DNA of 64,000 nucleotides, taken from the NCBI GenBank assembly GCA_035498035.1, contig DATKAN010000038.1:62001-126000 (forward strand). Reading direction: 5' to 3'. The position numbers were made by a program, and so were the translations under genes. Shown here piece by piece: positions 15,534 through 25,270 of the stretch; the first letter of the stretch is position 1; each line of letters begins with the position of its first letter. The stretch comes from Nitrospiria bacterium. Its GTDB lineage: Bacteria > Nitrospirota > Nitrospiria > JACQBZ01. The notes below the pieces were generated by a model. It was not told the DNA's origin. It did no database searches and was given only the letters and a program-made list of their open reading frames with translations.

Positions 15534-17049
15534 AGCGGTTGGAATGGAGACATTGTTTACAGCGGCCGAGATCGTATCGGCCACCGGCGGCCGCTTGATG
15601 CGGGGTGAGCCGTCCCAGGGCGTTCCGGGGCTCTCCATCGACTCGAGAACGATCCGGCCGGGAGAGTTGTTCCTGGCGATCCGGGGAGAACGGTTTGACG
15701 GACACCAGTTCGTCTACGATGCGCTGGGGCGCGGAGCCTGCGGGGTGGTGGTGAACGTATCGGCCCATCGCATTCCAAAGACGGCGGAAGAAGAGACGCT
15801 GCTCCGGGGTAAAATCCTCATCGGGGTCACGGACACCCTGGCGGCGTTGCAGGAAATTTCGCGGTTTCACCGACGGCGGTGGTCCCTGCCCGTGATGGGC
15901 GTGACCGGCAGCAATGGCAAGACCACGACCAAGGAGATGACGGCCGGGGTTTTGACCGAGCGGTATGTCACGCTGAAGAACGAAGGGAACCTGAATAACC
16001 AGATCGGCGTTCCGCTCACGCTGCTCCGTTTGACCGCGCGCCATCAGGCCGCCGTTCTGGAGATGGGGATCAGCCGGGCCGGCGAGCTGCGGCGTCTGTG
16101 CGAGGTGGCGATTCCGCGCGTGGGGCTGATCACCAATATCGGCCCGACCCATCTCGAAACCCTGGGGAGCGTGGAGGCGGTCGCCTCCGCCAAGGCCGAA
16201 CTGTTGGAGGCGCTTTCCCCATCGGAAGGGGTGGCCATTCTGAATCGGGATGATCCGTTTTTCCCCTATCTTCGAACCCGCGCCCCCGGCCGTGTCGTGA
16301 CGTTCGGGCTGAGCCCCGATGCGGATGTCTCCGCCGGAGAAATCCGTGAGGCCGATTCCCTGACCCGAATGGCCTTGACCTGTGTCCCTTCGATCGTCGG
16401 GATCGGGCGATCCGCGTCACGATCCGTCCGCGGATCGGGGCGCACCGGGTCGGAAGCGCCAAGCTCCATTGGAGCCGATCGAATCCGAATCTCGGTCAGC
16501 CTGCCGGCGGTCGGTCGCCATAATGCACTGAACGCCGCGGCCGCGGCCGCCGCGGGACTGGTCTTGGGCTGCGGGCCGGAAGAAATCAGGCGGGGGCTTG
16601 AAGCCTTCCGGCCGGTGGCCATGCGTTCGGAATTAATCGGATGGGAGGGACGGACCGTTCTGTATGACGTCTACAATGCCAATCCGGCCTCCGTCCAGGC
16701 CGCCCTGGAAACCTTGATCGGTTTCGCCGGTCGCGGCCGGCGGATTGCGGTGCTGGGGGATATGCTGGAGCTGGGGGCGGCCGCGACCGACGCCCATCGA
16801 CAGATCGGCCGGGGGGTGGTTTCCTCTGGAGTCCACGTTCTGATCACCTTGGGGAAACTCGGGGCCGTCATCGCGGAAGAGGCCCAGGCCCAGGGGATGG
16901 ACCGGAATCGGGTCAGGGTCTGTCAGGAAGCGTCGCAGGCGGCGCAGAGCCTGAAAGAAATGACGGAAGAGGGCGACGTGATTTTGCTCAAAGGTTCGAG
17001 GGGCATGCGGATGGAACGAATCCTGGACCATCTTTCGACTAAACGGTAG
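15523..17049 (+). CDS. murF: UDP-MurNAc-tripeptide:D-Ala-D-Ala ligase MurF
   Basis: Adds D-Ala-D-Ala to complete the UDP-MurNAc pentapeptide. The ATP loop is GVTGSNGKTTTKEM. The frame is open from 15478, but GTG at 15523 has a GGAGG eight bases upstream and is the likely start (508 aa). That is about 50 residues longer than usual, because a Ser/Arg/Gly-rich segment (about residues 286-322, containing GIGRSASRSVRGSGRTGSEA) interrupts the central domain, just before the conserved LPAVGRHNALNA. The insertion looks low-complexity and probably forms a surface loop. Confidence 0.93.
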   Translation: MGLEAVGMETLFTAAEIVSATGGRLMRGEPSQGVPGLSIDSRTIRPGELFLAIRGERFDGHQFVYDALGRGACGVVVNVSAHRIPKTAEEETLLRGKILIGVTDTLAALQEISRFHRRRWSLPVMGVTGSNGKTTTKEMTAGVLTERYVTLKNEGNLNNQIGVPLTLLRLTARHQAAVLEMGISRAGELRRLCEVAIPRVGLITNIGPTHLETLGSVEAVASAKAELLEALSPSEGVAILNRDDPFFPYLRTRAPGRVVTFGLSPDADVSAGEIREADSLTRMALTCVPSIVGIGRSASRSVRGSGRTGSEAPSSIGADRIRISVSLPAVGRHNALNAAAAAAAGLVLGCGPEEIRRGLEAFRPVAMRSELIGWEGRTVLYDVYNANPASVQAALETLIGFAGRGRRIAVLGDMLELGAAATDAHRQIGRGVVSSGVHVLITLGKLGAVIAEEAQAQGMDRNRVRVCQEASQAAQSLKEMTEEGDVILLKGSRGMRMERILDHLSTKR

Positions 17050-17055
17050 GAAGCC

Positions 17056-18132
17056 ATGCTGTATCACCTCTTGTTTTCCATCCATGTGGTTCACCCTTTT
17101 TTTAATGTCTTCCGGTACATCACCTTCCGGACCAGCTACGCCGTTCTGACCGCTTTTCTGATCAGTTTTTTAATCGGTCCTATGGTGATCCGGCAGCTTC
17201 GGCAATCCCAGATCGGGCAGCAAATCCGAAACGAGGGTCCGAAGTCCCATCTTTCCAAGGCCGGGACGCCGACGATGGGCGGACTGCTCATCCTGGTGGC
17301 TGTGTTGGGGGCCACGTGGCTATGGGCCGATCTCCAGAGTCCCTATGTCTGGCTGCTCGTCTTGTCGCTGGTGTTATTCGGCTTGATCGGATTTCTCGAT
17401 GATTATCTCAAGTTCGTGAAAAAACATTCCGCGGGATTATGGCCAAGATACAAATTGGCGGCCCAGACGGCCGTGGCCGCAGGAATCGTGGGCATCCTTT
17501 ACGGAGCGTTGAATTATTCGACGCAGTTGAGCCTGCCGTTCTTTAAAAACATACATCCCGATCTTGGATTGTTTTATCTCCCCTTCGCCGTGGTGGTGAT
17601 CGTGGGGGCCTCGAATGCCGTGAATCTAACGGACGGCCTGGACGGTCTGGCCACCGGCCCGGTGGCCGTCGCGGCCGTGGCCTACACCATCGTGACCTAC
17701 GTGACCGGCAACCGTATCTTCGCCGATTACCTTTTGATCCCCTACATCGACGGGGCCGGGGAACTGGCCGTGGTTTGCGGCGCGCTTTTCGGGGCCTGCC
17801 TGGGATTCCTGTGGTATAACAGCTATCCGGCCTCCGTCTTCATGGGCGACGTCGGCTCATTGCCGCTCGGGGGAATGTTGGGAACCGTGGCCGTGATCAC
17901 CAAGCATGAATTTCTTCTTCTGTTCGTCGGAGGGTTGTTTGTAATCGAGGCCCTGTCGGTCATCCTGCAGGTAGGGTCTTTTAAGATGCGGGCCAAAAGG
18001 ATCTTTTTGATGGCTCCGTTGCATCATCACTTTGAACTCAAAGGATGGGCGGAGCCCAAGGTGGTGATTCGGTTCTGGATCATCGCCATCGTAATGGCGC
18101 TTCTGAGTCTGAGCACCTTGAAGCTGAGGTGA
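17056..18132 (+). CDS. mraY: Phospho-MurNAc-pentapeptide transferase MraY
   Basis: Integral membrane enzyme making lipid I from UDP-MurNAc-pentapeptide and undecaprenyl phosphate. At 358 aa with about ten hydrophobic helices it is full length. Conserved elements include [19 protein letters not shown] (catalytic Asp pair), [13 protein letters not shown] and [23 protein letters not shown] Shine-Dalgarno AGGAAG precedes the ATG, seven bases after murF. Confidence 0.96.
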   Translation: MLYHLLFSIHVVHPFFNVFRYITFRTSYAVLTAFLISFLIGPMVIRQLRQSQIGQQIRNEGPKSHLSKAGTPTMGGLLILVAVLGATWLWADLQSPYVWLLVLSLVLFGLIGFLDDYLKFVKKHSAGLWPRYKLAAQTAVAAGIVGILYGALNYSTQLSLPFFKNIHPDLGLFYLPFAVVVIVGASNAVNLTDGLDGLATGPVAVAAVAYTIVTYVTGNRIFADYLLIPYIDGAGELAVVCGALFGACLGFLWYNSYPASVFMGDVGSLPLGGMLGTVAVITKHEFLLLFVGGLFVIEALSVILQVGSFKMRAKRIFLMAPLHHHFELKGWAEPKVVIRFWIIAIVMALLSLSTLKLR

Positions 18133-18136
18133 TCGG

Positions 18137-19504
18137 ATGGCGCTGGACGTGGAGGGGAAAAAGGTCACGGTCGTGGGCCTGGGGCGGAGCGGTGAGGCCG
18201 CGGCGCGCTTGTTGGTTCAGCGGGGGGCGTGGGTGACGGTGACGGACCGTCGGTCCGAGGCCGAGCTGGAAGGGCCCTTGACGACATTAAAAAAAGAGGG
18301 CTCGGTTCGATATCGGATCGGCGGACATCCTGAATCGGCATTTCAGGAGGCGGAGCTGATCGTAATAAGCCCCGGGATTCCGCTCGAGGGGGTGGAGGAA
18401 GTTCAGGCGGCGCAGGCCGGGGGTGTGCCGGTGATCGGAGAGATCGAACTGGGATACGGATTCGCGAAGGCCCCGATCGTAGCGGTCACCGGAACCAACG
18501 GTAAGAGCACCACCGCCGCGCTGACGGGTGAAATCCTGAAGGCTGCGGGGCGCCGGGTCTTTGTCGGAGGGAATCTGGGCCGGCCGCTGTGCGAAGCCGT
18601 CCTGGAACGGACCGAATGGGATTGGATCGTTGTGGAGGTCAGCAGTTTTCAACTCGAAACCGTCCGGACCTTCCGGCCTCGGGTGGCGGCGCTGCTCAAC
18701 GTCACGCCCAATCACCTGGATCGCTATCGGAGTTTTGAGGATTATTTGGCGGCCAAGATGAGGATATTTGAAAATCAAACGGCGGACGATACGGCCGTCG
18801 TCAATGCCGATGATGCGTTGGTTTTCGAGCGGACCGATTCGGTCCGATCGAGAAGGGTGTTCGCCGGCCGAAGCCCCCGGCCGGCACCGGGGGTGTATCT
18901 GGATTCGGAACGGCTGGTGGCCGTCGGCGTCTCGGCTCCTGCGGAGCGGGTCGAGATCCTTCGCCGGAAAGAGATCCCTTTACCGGGGTCCCACAATCTT
19001 GAGAACGTCCTGGCCGCTTCGGCCGTCGGGATCGTTTGCGGCTGCGCCCCGGATCGAATCCGGGAGGCCGTGATGGGATTTAAAGGGCTCGAGCACCGGC
19101 TGGAACCGGTTCGGATACGGAATGGGGTGCTGTACGTCAACGACTCGAAGGCGACCACCGTCGCGGCACTGGCCAAGGCCCTGGAGGCCTTTAACGAGCC
19201 CGTCGTGCTGATCGCGGGCGGCCGGGACAAGGGAGGGGATTTTACTCTTCTTCGGGATCTCATCCGCCACCGGGTGAAGTCGGCCCTCTTGATCGGCGAG
19301 GCGCGTCCGACCCTGCGGGCGGCCTGGGGAGACCTGCTGCACGTACTCGAGGCCGACAACCTGGAGGAGGCCGTCCAACGGGCCGCCCGGGAGGCGGTTT
19401 CGGGAGACGTGGTGCTCCTGTCGCCGGCCTGCAGCAGTTTTGACATGTTCCGGGATTTTGAGGACCGAGGACGTCGTTTTAGGGAGGCCGTGAACCGGCT
19501 ATAA
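18137..19504 (+). CDS. murD: UDP-MurNAc-L-alanine:D-glutamate ligase MurD
   Basis: Adds D-glutamate to UDP-MurNAc-Ala. 455 aa with the N-terminal Rossmann VVGLGRSGEAAARLL, ATP loop AVTGTNGKSTTAAL, NVTPNHLDRY in the central domain and LLSPACSSFDMFRDFEDRG at the C-terminus. Sits four bases after mraY and two before ftsW, all in one orientation. Confidence 0.96.
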   Translation: MALDVEGKKVTVVGLGRSGEAAARLLVQRGAWVTVTDRRSEAELEGPLTTLKKEGSVRYRIGGHPESAFQEAELIVISPGIPLEGVEEVQAAQAGGVPVIGEIELGYGFAKAPIVAVTGTNGKSTTAALTGEILKAAGRRVFVGGNLGRPLCEAVLERTEWDWIVVEVSSFQLETVRTFRPRVAALLNVTPNHLDRYRSFEDYLAAKMRIFENQTADDTAVVNADDALVFERTDSVRSRRVFAGRSPRPAPGVYLDSERLVAVGVSAPAERVEILRRKEIPLPGSHNLENVLAASAVGIVCGCAPDRIREAVMGFKGLEHRLEPVRIRNGVLYVNDSKATTVAALAKALEAFNEPVVLIAGGRDKGGDFTLLRDLIRHRVKSALLIGEARPTLRAAWGDLLHVLEADNLEEAVQRAAREAVSGDVVLLSPACSSFDMFRDFEDRGRRFREAVNRL

Positions 19505-19506
19505 AA

Positions 19507-20697
19507 ATGGACAAGGCCCGTGGCGACCGCTCGTTAGTCCTGCTGACCCTTTTGTTGATGCTGACCGGCGTGGTGATGATCTACAGCGCCAGCGCCGTTT
19601 TGGCCGGACACCAGTACGGCGACTCGCTTTTTTTCTTCAAGCGGCAGATGCTTTGGGCCGTCGTTGGAGTGGCCGCGATGGTGGCGGTGTCGCATGTCCC
19701 CTACGAGTTTTGGAATCGGATGGCCTTGCCGCTGGTTCTGGGAGCGGTGGTTCTGCTGGGCTTGGTTCTCATCCCGGGCATCGGCATCGAGCTGAACGGA
19801 TCCCGCCGGTGGATTCGATTGGGCTCCTTGACCCTTCAACCCTCGGAGGCGGCGCGTATTTGCGGCGTGATCTACCTGGCTCGGTATTTGATGAAAAAGC
19901 GGGACCGCCTGGACGAATTTTTCCGGGATTTTCTGCCCCCGATGGTCGTGATCGGGGTTTTGCTGGCCTTGATCATGGGGGAGTCGGACCTGGGGACGGC
20001 CGCCGTGATGGGTTTGGTGGCCGGTCTCATGCTGTTCATCGGCGGCGCGAGGTGGCGGCATCTCTGGGTCATGGTACTGTTGGCGGCGCCGGTCTTGTAC
20101 GCCATGATCATGAAGATCGGCTACCGACGCCAACGGTGGATGGCCTTTCTGGATCCATGGCGGGACCCGACCGACACGGGATTTCAGATGATCCAGTCTT
20201 TCTTGGCGCTGGGGGGAGGCGGAACGGTCGGAATGGGATTGGGGGAGGGGCGGCAGAAACTTTTTTTTCTTCCGTACCCGCATACCGATTTTATATTTGC
20301 GGTGATCGGCGAGGAGTTGGGCTTGCTGGGAACCCTGAGTGTTCTGGTCCTGTTCGGAATGCTGGCCTGGCGGGGGCTGTCGATCAGTTTGAAGGCTCCG
20401 GATCCCTTCGGACGGCATCTGGCCTTCGGCCTTACGATGATGATCATTGTTCAGGCCGTGGTCAACATGGCCGTTGTGACCGGCCTGCTGCCGACGAAAG
20501 GTCTGACGCTGCCGTTCTTAAGCTACGGCGGGTCCTCGCTCGTCGTGAATTTTACGGCGATCGGCATCCTCTGGAATATTTCAAGGACCGTTCCGGCCGG
20601 GCGATCGATCCTCTCCCGTGAGGGGATCCGATCCGGATGGAAAACCAAGCCGGCGGTCCGGTCGGATCGGCGCGAACGCGGGCTGAGGGGGTCCTAG
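19507..20697 (+). CDS. ftsW: SEDS glycosyltransferase FtsW
   Basis: Septal peptidoglycan polymerase that pairs with FtsI. 396 aa, about ten membrane helices. SEDS signatures visible: LQPSEAARI, the large loop region with GFQMIQSFLALGGGG, FLPYPHTDFIFAVIGEELG and GLLPTKGLTLPFLSYGGSSL. The C-terminal tail is short, basic and cytoplasmic. Confidence 0.95.
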   Translation: MDKARGDRSLVLLTLLLMLTGVVMIYSASAVLAGHQYGDSLFFFKRQMLWAVVGVAAMVAVSHVPYEFWNRMALPLVLGAVVLLGLVLIPGIGIELNGSRRWIRLGSLTLQPSEAARICGVIYLARYLMKKRDRLDEFFRDFLPPMVVIGVLLALIMGESDLGTAAVMGLVAGLMLFIGGARWRHLWVMVLLAAPVLYAMIMKIGYRRQRWMAFLDPWRDPTDTGFQMIQSFLALGGGGTVGMGLGEGRQKLFFLPYPHTDFIFAVIGEELGLLGTLSVLVLFGMLAWRGLSISLKAPDPFGRHLAFGLTMMIIVQAVVNMAVVTGLLPTKGLTLPFLSYGGSSLVVNFTAIGILWNISRTVPAGRSILSREGIRSGWKTKPAVRSDRRERGLRGS

Positions 20698-20701
20698 CGG
20701 G

Positions 20702-21793
20702 GTGCGCATCGTGATCGCGGGCGGTGGAACGGGCGGCCATCTCTTCCCGGGCGTCGCGCTGGCGCACGAATTCCAACGGCAGCGCCCCGGCGCCGGCGTC
20801 CTGTTCGTTGGGACCGCCCGAGGACTTGAGACCAAGATCATTCCTCGGGAAGGGTTCGATCTTCGGCTGGTCCCCATCGGGGGTTGGGTCGGGAAGGTAG
20901 GATGGCGCAAAATGAAGACGCTGTTAGAGATACCGGCGGGCCTCTGGCGATCCTGGAGGATTTTGAGAGAAGTCCGTCCCGATCTTGTCATCGGGGTGGG
21001 GGGGTATGCCTCCGGTCCGATTATGGCGATGGCCGCCGTGATGCGATTGGCGCGCGTCCTGGTGGAACCGAATGCGGTGCCGGGCCTGACCAACCGAATC
21101 CTCGGGTCGTGGGTGGATCGGATCTATCTGTCGTTCGAGGAGACGCGGAACTGGTTTAAGGATCGGGCGAAGCCCGGATCGATCCGGGTTTTTGGAAACC
21201 CGGTTCGTCGGGACATCCTGGGGATGGGGGATCGGCCCTCCGGGAAATCCGGAAAAGCGACGGTCCTGGTGATGGGGGGCAGCCAGGGGTCCCGGGCCAT
21301 CAATCGGGTCATGATGGAAGCCCTGACCGGATTGGACGCTTGGAAGACCAAGATCCGAATTATCCACCAGTCGGGGGAGAAGGATGCCGGATGGCTCCAG
21401 GAGGGATACACCGGTAGGGGGTTTGACGCCGTGGTCTCGCCGTTCCTGGCGCCGGTCTCGGAGGCCTACCGCGCGGCCGATCTGGTCGTCTGCCGTTCCG
21501 GTGCGACGACCGTGGCCGAGTTGACCGCCCGCGGTCTTCCCGCGATCCTGATCCCGTTTCCCTTTGCGACCCATGGGCATCAGGAAAAAAACGCACGCGC
21601 CTTGGCCGAGGCCGGCGCGGCGGAGGTGATTCTGGAGCGGGACCTGACGGGCGAACGGATGGCCGGGTCGATCACGACCTTATTGACCCATCCGGGCCGG
21701 CTGGATCAAATGGCCGAGCGGAGCCGACGGCTGGGCCGTCCGGAGGCGGCCGAGAAGATCGTCGCAGACTGCCTGCAGCTCATCGGGGCATAA
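20702..21793 (+). CDS. murG: UDP-GlcNAc:lipid I N-acetylglucosaminyltransferase MurG
   Basis: Makes lipid II on the cytoplasmic face of the membrane. 363 aa, GT28 family. The N-terminal AGGGTGGHLFPG loop, GVGGYASGP, the acceptor-domain GGSQGSRAIN and the donor-binding CRSGATTVAELTARGLPAILIPFP are all present. GTG start, four bases after ftsW. The gap to murC (87 bases) carries a family 2 repeat. Confidence 0.95.
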   Translation: MRIVIAGGGTGGHLFPGVALAHEFQRQRPGAGVLFVGTARGLETKIIPREGFDLRLVPIGGWVGKVGWRKMKTLLEIPAGLWRSWRILREVRPDLVIGVGGYASGPIMAMAAVMRLARVLVEPNAVPGLTNRILGSWVDRIYLSFEETRNWFKDRAKPGSIRVFGNPVRRDILGMGDRPSGKSGKATVLVMGGSQGSRAINRVMMEALTGLDAWKTKIRIIHQSGEKDAGWLQEGYTGRGFDAVVSPFLAPVSEAYRAADLVVCRSGATTVAELTARGLPAILIPFPFATHGHQEKNARALAEAGAAEVILERDLTGERMAGSITTLLTHPGRLDQMAERSRRLGRPEAAEKIVADCLQLIGA

Positions 21794-21822
21794 ACGGCAT
21801 GCACGGTCTCAAATACAAGCGA

Positions 21823-21870
21823 GCCTCCGGCCGGGCCGGTTCGAGCGCCGCCGGTGGGAGTATCGGAGGA
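21823..21870 (+). repeat. Family 2 intergenic element upstream of murC
   Basis: About 48 bases: a CCGGC-CGG-GCCGG hairpin, a GAGCGC segment and GTGGGAGTATCGGAGGA at the 3' end. It aligns along its length with 27595-27642, in front of ftsZ. The hairpin module also resembles CCGGC...GCCGG of the long family 1 elements. Confidence 0.6.
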
Positions 21871-21880
21871 TCCATGAGTC

Positions 21881-23260
21881 ATGTTTCGTAAGATTCAGCA
21901 GATTCACTTTGTGGGCATCGGGGGGGCCGGGATGAGCGGTATCGCCGAGGTCCTTCTCAATATGGGGTATCGCGTGACGGGTTCCGATCTTTCCCATTCC
22001 GAGACGGTCAAGCGATTGGAGGCGATCGGCGGCAAGATCTCCATCGGACACCGTCCCTCGAATCTCGGTCAGGCCCAGGTGGTGGTCGTTTCCTCCGCCG
22101 TTTCGCCGCAGAATCCGGAGGTCCTGGCGGCGCGGGAACGTTTAATCCCCGTGATCCCGCGCGCCGCGATGCTGGCCGAACTGATGCGACTCAAATACGG
22201 AGTCGCGATCGCCGGCGCGCACGGCAAGACCACGACGACATCGCTGGTGGCCTCGGTCCTGGCGGAAGGCGGGCTGGACCCGACGGCCGTGATCGGCGGC
22301 AAGCTCAACCGCTTTGGAAGCCATGCCAAGCTGGGCCAGGGTGAGTTGCTGGTGGCCGAGGCGGACGAGAGCGACGGGTCGTTCCTGCGGCTTTCCCCGA
22401 CCATCGCGGTGGTGACGACGATCGATCGGGAGCATCTCGAATACTACCGGGACCTAGACCAGATCCAGCGGGCCTTCCTGGATTTCTTGAACAAGGTGCC
22501 CTTCTACGGATTGGCCGTGGTTTGCCTGGATCAGGAGTCGATTCAGCAGATCATCCCGCAACTCAATGTCCGGTATCTGACCTACGGGATGACGACGCAG
22601 GCCGATCTGGTGGGCGGCGAGGTGGAGCTCAAGGGGTGGGAATCGGAATTTTCGGTTCATTTCCGTAATAAGAGGCTGGGGCGTTTCCGCCTCGCCCTTC
22701 CGGGAATGCACAACATCTACAACGCCCTGGCCGCCATCGCGGTCGGGATGGAACTGGAGGTCGGTCTCGAGGCGATCCAAAAGGCACTGGCCGAGTTTGC
22801 GGGCGTGGAGCGTCGATTCCATCCGGTGGGCGAAAAGGGCGGGGTCATGATCGTTGACGACTACGGCCATCATCCCACCGAGATCAAGGCGACCCTGTCG
22901 GCGGCGAAAGCCGGCTTTAATCGACGGCTGCTGGTGGTTTTTCAGCCGCACCGGTACTCGCGGACGCGCGACCTGATCAAGGAATTCGGCACGGCCTTCT
23001 ATCAGGCCGACAGCCTGATCCTCACCGAAATTTATGCCGCCGGCGAGGCGCCCGTCGAGGGGATCACGGGCCGGAGTTTGTACGATCAGGTGAAGCAGCA
23101 CGGCCACAAGGATGTCCACTTTCTTGCGACACGGGATGCGATTGTGGAACAGCTTGTTTCCATGGTCCGGCCGGGCGACATGATCCTGACGCTCGGGGCG
23201 GGGGATGTCTGGAAAATCGGGAAGGCCGTGTTGGATCGATTATCGGACGGGACGGAATGA
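21881..23260 (+). CDS. murC: UDP-N-acetylmuramate:L-alanine ligase MurC
   Basis: First Mur ligase of the pathway. 459 aa with the N-terminal FVGIGGAGMSGIAEVL motif, ATP loop GAHGKTTTTSL, EADESDGSFL and C-terminal DDYGHHPTEI and FQPHRYSRT. Start ATG lies ten bases after a family 2 repeat whose GGAGGA could serve as ribosome site at a long spacing. Overlaps murB by four bases. Confidence 0.95.
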   Translation: MFRKIQQIHFVGIGGAGMSGIAEVLLNMGYRVTGSDLSHSETVKRLEAIGGKISIGHRPSNLGQAQVVVVSSAVSPQNPEVLAARERLIPVIPRAAMLAELMRLKYGVAIAGAHGKTTTTSLVASVLAEGGLDPTAVIGGKLNRFGSHAKLGQGELLVAEADESDGSFLRLSPTIAVVTTIDREHLEYYRDLDQIQRAFLDFLNKVPFYGLAVVCLDQESIQQIIPQLNVRYLTYGMTTQADLVGGEVELKGWESEFSVHFRNKRLGRFRLALPGMHNIYNALAAIAVGMELEVGLEAIQKALAEFAGVERRFHPVGEKGGVMIVDDYGHHPTEIKATLSAAKAGFNRRLLVVFQPHRYSRTRDLIKEFGTAFYQADSLILTEIYAAGEAPVEGITGRSLYDQVKQHGHKDVHFLATRDAIVEQLVSMVRPGDMILTLGAGDVWKIGKAVLDRLSDGTE

Positions 23261-24165
23261 AAAAAACCGATGAGAAAACGCTCCGCGAAGCCGTTCATGG
23301 AGTCGAAGGCGAGATGGGCTGGCAGGAGGCGTTGAGCCGCCATACGACGCTCCGGATCGGCGGACCGGCGGATGTTCTGGTGGTGCCCAAGGACCTGGAG
23401 GCCTTGGTGCGTCTGGTGCGACAGGCCCGGGAACGGGACGTGCCGGTCTTTGTCATGGGGGGATCAAACCTCTTGGTCCGGGACGGGGGGATCCGGGGGA
23501 TTGTCGTGAAGCTGTCCCGTTTTGAGAAGATCACGGACCCGAACGAAACCCAGGTCGACGCGGAGGGCGGTGTCCTTCTCTCCAACCTGGCCCGACATGC
23601 GATGAAACGGAGTTTGACCGGGCTGGAGTTCGCTCAAGGCATTCCGGGAACGGTGGGAGGGGCCGTCGTCATGAACGCCGGAACACGCGAGGGGGAAATC
23701 GCCGATCGCCTGACCGCAGTCCGGATCGTGGAGCCGACCGGGACCCTCCGGGCGGTGACCCGGAGCGAGATGGAATTCGGCTACCGGTCGTCCCGCATCC
23801 CGAAGGGGGTTATTGTCGGCGCGGTGTTTCAACTTCATCCCTCGACCCAGCCCGAGATCCAGCGGCGGATGCGGGGCTTTATCGATCGACGCAAGGCGAC
23901 TCAACCCCTCGCCCTTCCCAACGCCGGTTCCATTTTCAAGAATCCGAACGGCCATTTCGCGGCCGAGCTGGTGGAGCAGGTCGGACTGAAGGGCCATCGC
24001 ATCGGCGATGCGCAGGTCTCGGAGCGACATGCCAATTTTATCGTCAACCTCGGCCGGGCCACGGCCAAGGATGTCTTGGAGTTGATTCGAGCCGTCGGAA
24101 AGCGCGTCGAGGAGCGGACGGGGATCACCTTGGAGCTGGAACTCAGGGTGGTGGGAAGGGATTGA
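23257..24165 (+). CDS. murB: UDP-N-acetylenolpyruvoylglucosamine reductase MurB
   Basis: FAD enzyme reducing UDP-GlcNAc-enolpyruvate to UDP-MurNAc. 302 aa, matching the short type II MurB. FAD-binding features include GGSNLLVRDGGIRGIV and GIPGTVGGAVVMNAG. The catalytic region has YRSSRI and the late PNAGSIFKNP, with Ser as the proton donor. Coupled to murC by an ATGA overlap; a family 1 repeat separates it from ddl. Confidence 0.95.
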   Translation: MKKTDEKTLREAVHGVEGEMGWQEALSRHTTLRIGGPADVLVVPKDLEALVRLVRQARERDVPVFVMGGSNLLVRDGGIRGIVVKLSRFEKITDPNETQVDAEGGVLLSNLARHAMKRSLTGLEFAQGIPGTVGGAVVMNAGTREGEIADRLTAVRIVEPTGTLRAVTRSEMEFGYRSSRIPKGVIVGAVFQLHPSTQPEIQRRMRGFIDRRKATQPLALPNAGSIFKNPNGHFAAELVEQVGLKGHRIGDAQVSERHANFIVNLGRATAKDVLELIRAVGKRVEERTGITLELELRVVGRD

Positions 24166-24204
24166 CCGATTATGGGTTCGATCATCCGAGCGGGTATCCG
24201 CCCG

Positions 24205-24325
24205 GCGAGCCTGGCGAGCGGGAGGGGGAGAACTTCGACGAGCTCAGTCGAGTCGCTCCATCCGGCTTAGCCGGCCCGCACTCGGCGGTTTGCAGCCGAT
24301 GTGTGGATGGGGCGACGTGAGCCCC
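24205..24325 (+). repeat. Dispersed intergenic element, family 1, copy D (upstream of ddl)
   Basis: Long form, about 121 bases, on the opposite strand from copies A-C but again in sense orientation to the downstream gene. Contains TCGAC-GAGCTCA-GTCGA, CCGGC-TTA-GCCGG and a terminal GGGGC-GACGTGA-GCCCC hairpin ending 12 bases before the ddl ATG. Most of its length matches copy A almost base for base. Confidence 0.8.
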
Positions 24326-24337
24326 TTTAATTCATCG

Positions 24338-25270
24338 ATGTTGACGAACAAAAAAATCGCCGTCCTGATGGGCGGTGCGTCGGCCGAACGTGAAATTTCG
24401 CTGAAGAGCGGACGGGCCATGGAGGCCTCGCTCCGTCGGCAGGGCTGCACGGTGGTGGCGATCGATTTGGATGAAACAGTCGCCGAGCGGCTCCGGCGGG
24501 AAAAGATCGAGCTGGTCGTCAATGCCCTCCACGGCCGCGGGGGGGAAGACGGCGCGATTCAAGGGTTGCTCGAAATTCTCGGGATTCCCTATACCGGCTC
24601 GGGCGTGCTGGCCAGCGCAATCGGCATGAACAAGGTGATGACGAAGCGAATTCTGGAGGCCCACGGTGTTCCCACGCCGAAATACTCCGTGCTTCGGTCG
24701 GATCATCTATCCGCCTCCGGATTCCGGGAACTCCCGGAAGAGTTGGAAGGCCCGGTGGTTGTGAAGCCCGTCTCGGAGGGATCCACCATTGGAGTCACGA
24801 TCGTTCGGGACCTGGGGGCCGTCGAGGCGGCCTACCGGGAGGCGTTCCGACACGGCAATGAGATTCTTGTGGAGGAATACATCGAGGGACACGAGGTGAC
24901 CGCCGGAATTTTGGAGGAGACCCCGCTCCCGCTGATTGAGATCGTTCCCAAGGACGCTTTTTACGACTACCGGGCGAAGTACACGAAGGAAATGACGGAA
25001 TACATCGTGCCGGCCCGTTTCTCCTCGGAGGTTACGAAGGGAGTCCAGGCCCTGGCGTTGAAGACCCATCGGATCGTCGGGTGTCGGGGATGCAGTCGGG
25101 TTGATTTTCGGATCGATCGGGGCGAACGCCCGTTTGTGTTGGAGATCAATACGGTCCCCGGCATGACCGAGACGAGCCTCCTTCCCAAGGCGGCGGAGGC
25201 GGCCGGAATCTCCTATGATCAGTTGGTGGCCAAAATCGTTCATTCGGCGATCGAATCGTCACGAAGATGA
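24338..25270 (+). CDS. ddl: D-alanine:D-alanine ligase
   Basis: ATP-grasp enzyme supplying D-Ala-D-Ala to MurF. From ATG at 24338 (MLTNKKIAVLMGG) it is 310 aa, normal for DdlB. Visible are GGASAEREISLKSG, HGRGGEDGAIQGLLE, PVVVKPVSEGSTIGV and EINTVPGMTETSLLPKAA. In-frame codons at 24290 and 24299 lie inside repeat copy D and are not favoured. No Shine-Dalgarno precedes 24338; TTTAAT occurs six bases before the ATG, so a leaderless transcript or an element-dependent start is possible. ATGA overlap with ftsQ. Confidence 0.93.
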   Translation: MLTNKKIAVLMGGASAEREISLKSGRAMEASLRRQGCTVVAIDLDETVAERLRREKIELVVNALHGRGGEDGAIQGLLEILGIPYTGSGVLASAIGMNKVMTKRILEAHGVPTPKYSVLRSDHLSASGFRELPEELEGPVVVKPVSEGSTIGVTIVRDLGAVEAAYREAFRHGNEILVEEYIEGHEVTAGILEETPLPLIEIVPKDAFYDYRAKYTKEMTEYIVPARFSSEVTKGVQALALKTHRIVGCRGCSRVDFRIDRGERPFVLEINTVPGMTETSLLPKAAEAAGISYDQLVAKIVHSAIESSRR

